A stretch of DNA of 9,121 nt from the NCBI GenBank assembly GCA_016202525.1, contig JACQOM010000009.1, forward strand, positions 1 through 9,121. The letters run 5' to 3'. Made by a program: the position numbers and the translations under genes. The notes beneath the pieces are model-generated. The model saw nothing but the letters and a program-made list of their open reading frames with translations, made no database searches and was not told the origin of the DNA. This stretch comes from Chloroflexota bacterium. Lineage in GTDB: Bacteria > Chloroflexota > Dehalococcoidia > Dehalococcoidales > UBA2162. Numbering within the stretch: the first letter of the stretch is position 1; the number at the start of each line of letters is the position of its first letter. Positions 1-6,387 of this stretch are shown piece after piece.

Positions 1-128
1 CCGGTGATATCGCCGTAGACGGTCAGCAGCGATGATGCCAGCGCAGCCCCCAGCAATACTGCCAGAAATACCAGGGTTACCAGCTTCTTACGGCGCCAGA
101 ATGTTTCCTTTATGATACGTAGTAGCAT
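1..128 (-). CDS. FtsX/MacB-like ABC transporter permease, N-terminal fragment
   Basis: Only the first 42 codons are in the window, and the gene continues past base 1. It begins MLLRIIKETFWRRKKLV and runs into one hydrophobic helix (about residues 17-37), followed by a TVYGDITG stretch. A short basic cytoplasmic leader, one transmembrane segment and then a polar extracytoplasmic region is how FtsX/MacB-type permeases start. In Campylobacter-type FTR1/P19 iron loci, such permeases follow the FTR1 and DUF2318 genes, which is the order seen here. The ATG lies 27 bp past the stop of the FTR1-DUF2318 gene, so co-transcription is likely. The ribosome binding site is weak: a GGAG about 14 bases upstream. 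The family call rests on a short segment plus context. The inferred role is an ATP-driven step in iron handling. Confidence 0.6.
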   Translation of the reverse strand, partial: MLLRIIKETFWRRKKLVTLVFLAVLLGAALASSLLTVYGDIT

Positions 129-154
129 CTTAGTCTGTCACACTCCGTCCAGCA

Positions 155-1426
155 CTATTCAAAAATTGGTTTTGCCTGGGTCAGTTCCTCAACCGTAACC
201 ACTATAGTATCGTTTTCCAGGCTGGCATTTAGCGGCAATGGATTGCAGCCTCCGCCTTGACCTATAGTATCCATGGCGATAGGCGCATTGCAGTTCTTGC
301 AGATGGCCATCTCTCCTTCCTGACCATATCCCTTTGCTCCGCATATCTTACAGGCATCAAGAGCTGTTGAGACGGAGCCATCGGCATAACGCACCACTAG
401 AAACCGTACGCCAACGCCATTGGTATTAAAGACGTACTTGGTCAGTTTACCGCCAACCAGTCCGGTGATGGGGACTTTTGCGACGCCATTAACAGCAGTT
501 ACCGGGGCGGGTGTAGGGTCAGTCAAACTGGTACCTGCCAGCGCTACCCCACCCATAGCAACCACAATAAAAAGACTGGCAATAACCAGACTTAACCGCC
601 AGACTTGAGCTTGGCGTCTTGCTGCCAGACGTTTTCTCCTCTCTATGCTGGTTTCTTTCTCCGCTGCCAGTGCGGCTTCACGGCTGCGAGCATCCCACAG
701 GATTACCAGCAACGGTGCCAGCAGCAGTACTATCAGGATAATCGTTGAAGTGTTGTCTCTGACGAAGAAGCCGATAAATGCCATCATCCATGGTGTTAGA
801 GGGATAATACCCCTCTCAGCAAATTCGTGGATGCCGCCCAGAATAAGTTTGACCGCCAGAACCAGCAGCACAATGCTGGTGACAGCAAAAAAGCGTGACA
901 GGTTTATCCTCAGGCTACCCCGGATAAAGAAGATGGCAAAGAGTACTGCCAATCCTACGCCTATAGCACCGCCGATAAAACTGAGCAAGTCAAATCTACC
1001 CAGTGTGGCACCCAGCAGGAAGAGGACCGTTTCTGCCCCTTCTCTGAAGACCATAACGAAAGTGAAGCCCAGCAGTCCCAGCCCCTGGTTTCGGAGACTT
1101 TCTCCGGTGACGATTACGCCCAGTTTCTTTTCTACATCCGTTTTGATGGACTTGGAGACGCGCCACATCCATATCACCAGGCTGGCTACCAGAATACCGG
1201 CTACCCCCAGCAGTGTCCCTTCCAGGTACTCGTTTTCCGGGTCGATATTGAGCGCGTGCAGCACAATAGCGAAAATGAAACTGGCTACTACCGCCGCCCC
1301 CAGTCCCCAGTATACCCACCGGTTCAGGGCGGCTCTGCCCGTCTTGGTCAGGTAGGTCAGTATTATACCGACCACAAGGGCGGCTTCTACGCCCTCTCTC
1401 AATGTTATTACTAAAGATTCAAACAT
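155..1426 (-). CDS. FTR1-family iron permease fused to a C-terminal DUF2318 cysteine-rich domain
   Basis: This 423-aa membrane protein has two parts. Residues 1-245 are an FTR1/EfeU iron permease with the two diagnostic REGxE motifs (REGVE at 10-14, REGAE at 128-132), an EYLEG at 66-70 and about seven hydrophobic helices. The glutamates are known iron-path ligands in this family. After a basic cytoplasmic linker (about 246-277) comes another transmembrane helix (278-298). A DUF2318-like domain follows, with C359-x2-C362, C376-x2-C379 and C394 in a GGGCNPLPL context. In Campylobacter the DUF2318 protein is separate (Cj1660 type), so this looks like a fusion. Start choice: the ATG is preceded by AAGGAG eight bases away, and the first REGxE is at residue 10 as in other FTR1 proteins lacking a periplasmic domain. 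It lies 30 bp after the preceding FTR1 gene and 26 bp before the ABC permease. The cysteines may bind iron or an Fe-S/redox centre (inference). Confidence 0.88.
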   Translation of the reverse strand: MFESLVITLREGVEAALVVGIILTYLTKTGRAALNRWVYWGLGAAVVASFIFAIVLHALNIDPENEYLEGTLLGVAGILVASLVIWMWRVSKSIKTDVEKKLGVIVTGESLRNQGLGLLGFTFVMVFREGAETVLFLLGATLGRFDLLSFIGGAIGVGLAVLFAIFFIRGSLRINLSRFFAVTSIVLLVLAVKLILGGIHEFAERGIIPLTPWMMAFIGFFVRDNTSTIILIVLLLAPLLVILWDARSREAALAAEKETSIERRKRLAARRQAQVWRLSLVIASLFIVVAMGGVALAGTSLTDPTPAPVTAVNGVAKVPITGLVGGKLTKYVFNTNGVGVRFLVVRYADGSVSTALDACKICGAKGYGQEGEMAICKNCNAPIAMDTIGQGGGCNPLPLNASLENDTIVVTVEELTQAKPIFE

Positions 1427-1456
1427 CTCAGTTTCTCCTTCCCTCCCTTGATTTTC

Positions 1457-2980
1457 TCAGTCATGATTATCTTTCTCCTTAATGCTTGATAGCTTTTGCT
1501 TGTTTTTTGCTACTGTCTTGCTCCATGAGTAGGCCAGGTACACGGCGCCTGATGCCAGGAGTGCAGCCTGGGCAATGGTGGTCTGCCAGGTGGGGTACAT
1601 GCCAAGCCAGCTATTGGTTAGCAGGAAGTCCGCGCCCGTAGCCGGTAGTTTGCCCGCCACCTGGAATGCGTGAACTCCGGTGCCGATAAACTTGAACGCC
1701 AGGTAAAATATCAGGATACTGGTTACTCTGAAGAAGGCCTCCACCGGGATACGCACGCCAACGAAGAAAATCGCTGCGCCGATGGCTATCAGGCTGGCGG
1801 AGGCCAGTCCGATACCGGTTAAAAGGTTCGCCGTAGATATACCGGGAGCGATGCCAACGTAGAACAGGATGGTTTCCGCACCCTCCCGGAAGACTGCCAG
1901 AAAGGCGATGACAGCCAGAGAAAAGAGGCTGTTGCGCGCCAGGGCGGTGGACATGGTGGTGTCGATGTATTTGTGCCAGGCACCCAGGTTGGCTTTGGAG
2001 TGTAGCCAGGCGCTCACGTAGATGAGCATGCCCGCCGCAATTAGACCGGTGAACCCTTCCAGTAGCTCCCGGTTCGCGCCTGCCGCTGTCTTGCTAAAGA
2101 TGATGTTGATAATTACGGCGACGGCGACGCTCGCTAAAACGCCCAGGCCGCTACCGGTCCAGAGCCATACGGACTTGGAGCTGTTGCCTGTCTTTTTGAG
2201 GAAGGCGAAGAGAGCTCCGACAATGAGCAAGGCTTCCAGTCCTTCCCGTAGGAGAATTATCATCGCATCGAAGATACCGTAATGTAGCTCGCTTTGTGAG
2301 AATGGTGACAGGTCGGTCTTCATCTGGATGATGACCGTCTTGGCGCTGCTGGCATCGGGGATTGGTTGTACAAGGAGTCCATAAGCCTTAGCCATGTTGT
2401 TCTCGGTGTCCCCATACACAGCCGCTGACTTGGCTTTTACGAGGCCTTCCACGATGGGCCATTCACGCCGGAAGGCGCTTATCTCTTCGGCGGCTGCTTT
2501 CATATCACTCTTCTCAATTAGACTAAGTGCCCGGTCCAGGTGGGTGAGAAGGGAAGGCAAAGTAACTTCGCCGGAGGATAAAAGCCCACCGTTCTGTTCC
2601 AGTACTGGCTGGCCGTTGATAAAAGTCTGGCACACATCCTTTAGCCGCTGAAGAGCTTCCCGCGCGGCATTGAGTTTGATGGGGGTAGCGTGTAGGGCAA
2701 AAGTAACATCTCCCATAGCGGTTTCGATGGCTGTGTAGTGGGCGGGAGACTGGTCGCGGATGCTATCCTCGATTGGACCCCAACCGTCGTTGAAGGCAGC
2801 CATCTCGGATATCGCGGAGGGAATGTCGTTGGCAGCCAGCCTCTCCAGAGCTGCCTCGATGTGACGGCTCAGGGCCGAAAGGTCGTCAGCGGGTGTCTGG
2901 GCTAGGGCGGTATGAGGCATGGTAAGTAGCCCTAGAACCATCATGATGACGACCAAGAATCTTGAAACTGTATACTTCAT
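1457..2980 (-). CDS. FTR1-family iron permease with extracytoplasmic helical-repeat domain
   Basis: A 507-aa protein. Residues 1-27 form a signal peptide ending in a plausible ALA|Q cleavage site. Residues about 40-205 hold two copies of a helical repeat: W67/E71/Y82/E86 and W174/E178/Y189/E193, exactly 107 residues apart. From about residue 235 the FTR1 permease follows, with REGLE (245-249), REGAE (365-369) and ELLEG (305-309) and about seven transmembrane helices. A lysine-rich tail ends the protein. FTR1/EfeU proteins move ferric iron across the cytoplasmic membrane using the REGxE glutamates. N-terminal helical extensions are known in EfeU homologues and presumably collect iron outside the membrane. 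An AAGGTG ribosome site lies just before the ATG. The gene begins 44 bp after the lipoprotein gene, whose repeats match its N-terminal domain, so the two products probably work together. This is the second FTR1 in the operon, which raises the question of division of labour. Confidence 0.9.
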   Translation of the reverse strand: MKYTVSRFLVVIMMVLGLLTMPHTALAQTPADDLSALSRHIEAALERLAANDIPSAISEMAAFNDGWGPIEDSIRDQSPAHYTAIETAMGDVTFALHATPIKLNAAREALQRLKDVCQTFINGQPVLEQNGGLLSSGEVTLPSLLTHLDRALSLIEKSDMKAAAEEISAFRREWPIVEGLVKAKSAAVYGDTENNMAKAYGLLVQPIPDASSAKTVIIQMKTDLSPFSQSELHYGIFDAMIILLREGLEALLIVGALFAFLKKTGNSSKSVWLWTGSGLGVLASVAVAVIINIIFSKTAAGANRELLEGFTGLIAAGMLIYVSAWLHSKANLGAWHKYIDTTMSTALARNSLFSLAVIAFLAVFREGAETILFYVGIAPGISTANLLTGIGLASASLIAIGAAIFFVGVRIPVEAFFRVTSILIFYLAFKFIGTGVHAFQVAGKLPATGADFLLTNSWLGMYPTWQTTIAQAALLASGAVYLAYSWSKTVAKNKQKLSSIKEKDNHD

Positions 2981-3024
2981 TACACCTTCTCTCTTTGTCT
3001 GTCCTTTCAGCCAGAACGTGTCTG

Positions 3025-4146
3025 TTATTTGGGCGTGGCGCTGGCAATCGCGGGAGCCAGCTTGGGGTCGGACCAGAATTGGCCCACGAGGCCCTGGATG
3101 GCAACTTCACCCGCTTCGATGGCTGTCTTGTTGGTAGCGCTCGCCTTAGCTGCATCCCCGGCTGAGCCGGAGATGGCCGCATAGTTGTCCAGGGCGGTTT
3201 TCAGAGCGGCGTCCAGTGCCTTGGCTTTCAGGGGCGTCGCTACGGTAGCTGAAGTGAAGAGCTCTTTACTTGCCCTGTCGGAATGAACCACAGCCTCGCT
3301 ATACTTACCCGCATTCCAGGCGGTCAGACTTGCCTTGAGCTCCGCCTGGATGGCGCGGATACCTCCGGCGGCTTGGACATCCTCGTTGGCGAAGGTGGTT
3401 TTGGACAGGTCGGCCTTGCGGGCGGCGGTAGTTACCAGGCTAAGTCCGTAGTTGTAGCGGTTGGTGACTGTTGCCACCAGCGGGGTCAACTCGGCTGCCG
3501 TGGGCGAGGAGGCTTTTATCAAGGCGGACTTGACCGTGGCAATAGCGGCTTCCGTCTCGTTGTATGCCTCCAGAGAGCGTATTTTGATAAGCCCATTGAC
3601 CTTGGGCCAGTTCTCAGTGAAGGTGGTGAAGAGGGACTTGGCTTTGGGGATATCATTCGCGGTAAGGGCTGCCGGTATCTGCCGGAGCGGCTGCCTGGCG
3701 ATGCGGATGTCCGCTACATCATCAAACAGGGGACTGATGGGTGGTCCCGTCTGTACCAGTTTGATGGCCTCGTCCCACTTAGCCAGCAATGACTGAGCTA
3801 GTGGCAGTACATCGGCGGCTTTGGCGTCCGGGGATGCCAGAGCTTTGTTAATCTTGTCTTGCCAGTTGTGCTCTAGGTCGTCGTAGGTGGGCAGAGAACG
3901 GTAGTTGATATAGACCTCCATACCGTTCCAGAGGGGGTCGTAAGTAGCCCAGGCGGCGCGGGCTGCGGTGATGTCGCCTTTCTCCAGAGCGGCAACAGTG
4001 CTGGCAATGGCAGGCCGTACGCCCTTAACCAGGGTTAGCTCTTTGCTCTGAGGTGGGATTGTTGCCGGTTGTGTTGGAGCACACGCGCTAACGGTCAAGG
4101 TTAACGCCGTTATCAAAATGACTAAACATGAAAATCGCTTAAACAC
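3025..4146 (-). CDS. Helical-repeat lipoprotein, probable iron-binding partner of FTR1
   Basis: A 373-aa lipoprotein starting at a GTG codon, with an AGAGGAG ribosome site upstream. The frame is open for 71 more codons, but that extension has no signal and overlaps a better small ORF. The signal peptide (MFKRFSCLVILITALTLTVS) ends in a lipobox V19-S20-A21-C22, so the protein is probably anchored by acylated C22. The mature part is predicted all-helical and alanine-rich. Two repeats are visible: W73/E77/Y88/E92 and W180/N184/Y195/E199, 107 residues apart. The same spacing and residues occur in the N-terminal domain of the next gene, a FTR1 permease, and an ANDIP segment is shared. Residues about 260-356 may be a third, diverged helical segment. 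No imelysin HxxE motif was seen, so it is not a plain EfeO. The function, extracytoplasmic iron capture or delivery to FTR1, is inferred from homology within the operon. Confidence 0.75.
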   Translation of the reverse strand: MFKRFSCLVILITALTLTVSACAPTQPATIPPQSKELTLVKGVRPAIASTVAALEKGDITAARAAWATYDPLWNGMEVYINYRSLPTYDDLEHNWQDKINKALASPDAKAADVLPLAQSLLAKWDEAIKLVQTGPPISPLFDDVADIRIARQPLRQIPAALTANDIPKAKSLFTTFTENWPKVNGLIKIRSLEAYNETEAAIATVKSALIKASSPTAAELTPLVATVTNRYNYGLSLVTTAARKADLSKTTFANEDVQAAGGIRAIQAELKASLTAWNAGKYSEAVVHSDRASKELFTSATVATPLKAKALDAALKTALDNYAAISGSAGDAAKASATNKTAIEAGEVAIQGLVGQFWSDPKLAPAIASATPK

Positions 4147-4220
4147 TTTATTTATTCTCCTCTTATGGTGATAAACTTTTACATTTCCTGGTGTTATTTC
4201 TCTCTCTCGCCTCTCAGTTA

Positions 4221-4361
4221 TCACTGTGTTAAATAAAACTGGTCGAAAATGGATAGTAACGGTTCTTCGTGCCGTCTCGAGGATATGGTGGGCGTCTGGG
4301 GTTCTGATGTTGCGTAAGAGCTGATTGCGAACGCCAGAATTGCTAAACTGAAAATCCACAT
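4221..4361 (-). CDS. Small ORF, 46 codons, possible secreted or membrane peptide or leader
   Basis: The ATG at 4361 is preceded by GGGAGGAGGTG nine bases upstream, among the best ribosome binding sites in the window. It opens a frame of 46 codons ending in TGA at 4221. The N-terminus (MWIFSLAILAFAISSYATS) is strongly hydrophobic and could be a signal peptide or single membrane helix, though it lacks the usual basic start. The rest is polar, with a SSRRHEEP segment. It is the first reading frame after the Fur-box-like operator at 4403-4422, and its stop lies 74 bp before the lipoprotein GTG. It could encode a small membrane component of the iron system or act as a translated leader. No family is recognised. 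The overlapping frame of the lipoprotein gene is also open here, so coding capacity alone is not proof. The ribosome site and position are the main support. Confidence 0.5.
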   Translation of the reverse strand: MWIFSLAILAFAISSYATSEPQTPTISSRRHEEPLLSIFDQFYLTQ

Positions 4362-4402
4362 ATTAGTTGCACCTCCTCCCGATTTAGTATTTTTATTTGA
4401 TA

Positions 4403-4422
4403 CAAATGCTTCTCATTTGCAA
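4403..4422 (-). promoter_or_regulatory. Fur-box-like operator of the iron-uptake operon
   Basis: The minus strand reads TTGCAAATGAGAAGCATTTG, with a perfect CAAATG/CATTTG inverted repeat around AGAAG. It matches 12 of 19 positions of the classical Fur consensus. It agrees at 15 of 20 positions with the box in front of the Fur-type gene itself. It lies 17 bp past the fur stop and about 42 bp before the small ORF's ATG, as expected for control of the downstream FTR1 operon. A further TTGCAA lies just upstream (4429-4434). I could not find a convincing -35/-10 pair around it, so transcription may also read through from fur. Confidence 0.65.
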
Positions 4423-4438
4423 TAACCTTTGCAAAAAA

Positions 4439-4891
4439 TTATTTGCTATTTTGTCTCTCTTCCTGGCACTCGGCACAATAGCCGGCCATATGTAACTCAG
4501 TCTGGGTAATATCGAAGTCTTTGGCCTCAGGAACATCCCTCTTCACCAGGCGAGTTAACGGGTACCGAAATTCAATAACCTTACCGCAGCCGAGACAGGT
4601 CAGATGATGATGGTCGATAGATGGTTTTATCTCATAGTGATGATGTTCATCGTCGAAATGGTGTTCCTCAACCATGCCCAGTTTTTTGAGCATATGCAGT
4701 GTCCGGTAAACAGTAGACAGGCTGATACGGTGCTGCCTTTTCCGGGCCTGGCGGTAGATTTCATCAGCATCCAGATGTCCTTTCTCGTGGCGAATAACAT
4801 CTAGGATTAAAGCCCGCTGGTTGGTAACCCTTAACCCCGGCATATTCAATGTCTGCCCCTTTTCTTTTAGTGTTTTACTTTTGATGTTCAT
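4439..4891 (-). CDS. fur: Fur-family metal-responsive repressor
   Basis: A 150-aa protein with the two-part Fur layout. The N-terminal winged helix carries the DNA-recognition helix ISLSTVYRTLHML (56-68), and the C-terminal dimerisation and metal domain follows. Zinc-type cysteine pairs are C99-x2-C102 and C139-x2-C142. Histidine-rich metal sites include E76-H77-H78, H83-H85, D93-HHH-96 and H134. E107 occupies the position that is glutamate in Fur and aspartate in PerR, so an iron-sensing Fur is favoured over PerR. The start is uncertain. The ATG at 4891 has no clear ribosome site, and an inner ATG at 4843 (residue 17) lies 12 bases after AAGGGG. A consensus promoter and an operator-like site lie directly upstream, suggesting autoregulation. 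It sits in front of the FTR1 genes in the same direction, so it probably controls them in response to Fe(II). Confidence 0.92.
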   Translation of the reverse strand: MNIKSKTLKEKGQTLNMPGLRVTNQRALILDVIRHEKGHLDADEIYRQARKRQHRISLSTVYRTLHMLKKLGMVEEHHFDDEHHHYEIKPSIDHHHLTCLGCGKVIEFRYPLTRLVKRDVPEAKDFDITQTELHMAGYCAECQEERQNSK

Positions 4892-4902
4892 TGGACTACT
4901 TG

Positions 4903-4922
4903 CTAATGATTTCCACTTGCAA
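4903..4922 (-). promoter_or_regulatory. fur: Fur-box-like autoregulatory operator
   Basis: The minus strand reads TTGCAAGTGGAAATCATTAG, followed by CAAG, giving an outer TTGC/GCAA dyad. It shares 15 of 20 bases with the operator at 4403-4422. It begins five bases after the -10 hexamer and so covers the expected transcription start of fur. Bound repressor would block initiation. Less symmetric than the other box. Confidence 0.6.
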
Positions 4923-4926
4923 TTAC

Positions 4927-4956
4927 ATTATAAAAGAATAAGTTATTGCTTGTCAA
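4927..4956 (-). promoter_or_regulatory. Sigma70 promoter of the fur gene
   Basis: On the minus strand, TTGACA (4951-4956) and TATAAT (4927-4932) are both perfect consensus hexamers with an 18-bp spacer. Transcription would start near 4920, about 30 bases before the fur ATG and inside the adjacent operator-like site. It is the strongest promoter I can see in the window. Confidence 0.85.
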
Positions 4957-4978
4957 GCCCCCTTGCTAAAATATCTTC

Positions 4979-5001
4979 CCCCTCTCCTTTTAGGAGAGGG
5001 G
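4979..5001. repeat. Hairpin repeat with 10-bp perfect stem
   Basis: CCCCTCTCCT (4979-4988) and AGGAGAGGGG (4992-5001) form a perfect 10-bp stem with a TTT loop, followed by ATTAAGGGTGTGAGG. Sequences of this general type (C/T-rich arm, purine arm, then ATTAAGGGTG) recur as small dispersed palindromes in many bacterial genomes. It lies between the divergent fur and small-membrane-protein genes and is not followed by a T-run on either strand, so it looks more like a REP/MITE remnant than a terminator. Confidence 0.55.
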
Positions 5002-5059
5002 ATTAAGGGTGTGAGGTTAATAACCGGGTTAGATTGACACTACTAAAAATCATGAAGCG

Positions 5060-5088
5060 TTGACAAAATCCCGTGAGCGTGATACTAC
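5060..5088 (+). promoter_or_regulatory. Putative promoter of the small membrane protein gene
   Basis: A perfect -35 TTGACA (5060-5065) is followed after 17 bp by TACTAC (5083-5088). TACTAC is a weak -10 but has a TGA just before it, as in extended -10 promoters. The start would be near 5095, about 20 bases before the chosen ATG and just upstream of its ribosome site. A second TTGACA lies at 5035-5040 without a clear -10. Confidence 0.45.
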
Positions 5089-5116
5089 TATGCTCAAACC
5101 TAGCAGGAGGTGTGTT

Positions 5117-5344
5117 ATGTGTCTGATTTGTTCTTTTGTACCGGCCAGTATATTTACCACCATCGGCTATTTTGTGCTGGTGACCGCAGGAACGCAAAAT
5201 AGTCCGGGTCTCAATTTGTTTGGTCTCATTTTAGCTATCGTCTTGTTCATTGTGGCTCTCGGTTTTATTATCTGCGGACTTTATATGACAGTCAGCGGAA
5301 AGTGCCCGATGAAGAAATTCATGGAAAGCAAAATGGGTAACTAA
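5117..5344 (+). CDS. Small two-helix membrane protein with MCLIC start, unknown function
   Basis: A 75-aa protein. The frame is open upstream to 5060, but the ATG at 5117 is chosen because AGGAGG lies six bases before it and the putative promoter's start would fall inside the longer version. It begins MCLIC, a CxxC motif at the very N-terminus. Two hydrophobic helices follow (about residues 6-25 and 33-57) joined by a TQNSPGLN loop. The C-terminus is basic and cytoplasmic-looking, with a third cysteine in SGKCPMKKFM. I recognise no family. The clustered cysteines could bind a metal or be redox-active, which is inference only. It is the only plus-strand gene, divergent from fur and convergent with the nicotinate phosphoribosyltransferase gene, so it is a separate transcription unit. 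Coding is supported by the good ribosome site and coherent membrane topology. Confidence 0.7.
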   Translation: MCLICSFVPASIFTTIGYFVLVTAGTQNSPGLNLFGLILAIVLFIVALGFIICGLYMTVSGKCPMKKFMESKMGN

Positions 5345-5358
5345 CATATCTGTAGATG

Positions 5359-5379
5359 TTTGGCTGTTAGCTGGCCAAA
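5359..5379. terminator. Weak bidirectional hairpin between convergent genes
   Basis: TTTGGC (5359-5364) and GCCAAA (5374-5379) can pair as a 6-bp stem with a 9-base loop. It lies in the 44-bp gap between the convergent 75-aa membrane protein and nicotinate phosphoribosyltransferase genes, where a shared terminator would be expected. There is no T-run on either side, so its activity as an intrinsic terminator is doubtful. Confidence 0.3.
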
Positions 5380-5388
5380 ATAATCTCG

Positions 5389-6387
5389 CTACATGATGCG
5401 TTTGAGCCTGGGGTTGGGGGTAATACCCGGGATTCTGCCTCTCTTGGCGACTGGCTTGCCCTCGACCTCATGCAGGTCGGCGGTAAAGTCAATCGGCTTA
5501 GCACCGGTGATATGGCTACCGACGCCAAAACCATCGACTGGCGCCCCTCTCTCGATAAATTGGTTGATGCGCTCGGGAGTTACACCGCCGCTGACAAATA
5601 TCCTGACATCCTTGAAGCCGGCCAAGTCCAGCCCGGCCCTTACCTCCTTGACCAGGTCGGGAGTAACCTTGCCTCTTTCCCAGGGGGTGTCCAGCCTCAC
5701 CATATTCAGCTTCTTCCCCATTGCCTGAGCTACCCTGATGCTTTCCTCGACCTCATCTTTAAAGGTGTCAACCAGGGCAACGCGGCGTACTTCTGGTGGC
5801 ATGTGCTTATCAAAAGCCAGAGTAGCCTTGACCGTGTCCCCCATAATTATTATCAGGGCGTGGGGCATTGTCCCTGATGCTTGGATACCGGCCAGTTTAG
5901 CCCCGATAATGCTGGAGCAGCCGGTACACCCACCAACCATGGCGGCATAGTCCATTATTCCAGCTACCGCTGGGTGGACATGGCGGGCACCGAAGCTGAT
6001 AACCGGTATACCTCGTGCTGCGTTGACACACTCCCGGGCGGCGGTAGCCCAGCCGCTTTCGTGGCTGAGATAGCCGTCGATAGCCGTTTCATACAGTCCA
6101 TAGCTCTGGTAGGGAGCAGTGATGCGCAGAACCACTTCCCTCTCTTCCATCGTTTCACCTTCGTCCAGTGCCCAGACCTCGCGCTTGTTCTCGGGCAGGA
6201 CCCGCTTCAGCAGCGCCTTAACCTCGGCCATGCCACAGACTATCCCGTCCTTGCTACTGAATACCTCCATGGTGGCCACCGGATTAAGCTTTTCATGGCG
6301 CAATACCTCCAGAGTGCGGACGAAGTAGATATCGGCGGTATCTCCGGATAGTACCTCTTCGGTGGGTTCGAATTCAGGAATCTTCAC
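5389..6387 (-). CDS. pncB: Nicotinate phosphoribosyltransferase (short archaeal-type)
   Basis: A 332-aa enzyme that joins nicotinate to PRPP to give nicotinate mononucleotide, the entry step of the Preiss-Handler NAD pathway. Family marks are the N-terminal SGDTADIYFVRTLEVL (14-29), SFGARHVHP (131-139), ASGTMPHAL (170-178), DTFKDE (207-212), RLDT (231-234), SGG (266-268) and GVGS (288-291). The last three form the phosphate-binding side of the type II phosphoribosyltransferase barrel. At 332 residues it is shorter than E. coli PncB (~400) and nearer to the compact archaeal enzymes. The GTG start overlaps the stop of the upstream nicotinamidase by 4 bp (GTGA), with GGAGG six bases before it, so translation is likely coupled. 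C154 and C157 (GGCTGC) form a CxxC pair that may be incidental. The call is firm. A quinolinate phosphoribosyltransferase is unlikely given the TADIYFVRT start. Confidence 0.9.
   Translation of the reverse strand: MKIPEFEPTEEVLSGDTADIYFVRTLEVLRHEKLNPVATMEVFSSKDGIVCGMAEVKALLKRVLPENKREVWALDEGETMEEREVVLRITAPYQSYGLYETAIDGYLSHESGWATAARECVNAARGIPVISFGARHVHPAVAGIMDYAAMVGGCTGCSSIIGAKLAGIQASGTMPHALIIIMGDTVKATLAFDKHMPPEVRRVALVDTFKDEVEESIRVAQAMGKKLNMVRLDTPWERGKVTPDLVKEVRAGLDLAGFKDVRIFVSGGVTPERINQFIERGAPVDGFGVGSHITGAKPIDFTADLHEVEGKPVAKRGRIPGITPNPRLKRIM

Noticed and set aside
645..1355. 236-codon plus-strand open frame opposite the FTR1-DUF2318 gene
   Set aside because: It is antisense to a gene with clear FTR1 motifs, with a low-complexity Ser/Arg/Thr-rich translation and no ribosome site. 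It is a mirror frame.
4147..4359. 71-codon N-terminal extension of the lipoprotein gene starting from GTG at 4359
   Set aside because: The extension is polar, has no ribosome site of its own, would bury the signal peptide and lipobox, and overlaps a better-supported small ORF. AGAGGAG before the GTG at 4146 fixes the start.
4360..4440. A separate sigma70 promoter for the iron-uptake operon
   Set aside because: Several TTGCAA hexamers and AT-rich -10 candidates exist, but none combine with acceptable spacing, so only the operator is listed.
5060..5116. Longer version of the small membrane protein starting at 5060 (94 aa)
   Set aside because: That start overlaps the putative -35 hexamer and has no good ribosome site. 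The ATG at 5117 has AGGAGG correctly placed.
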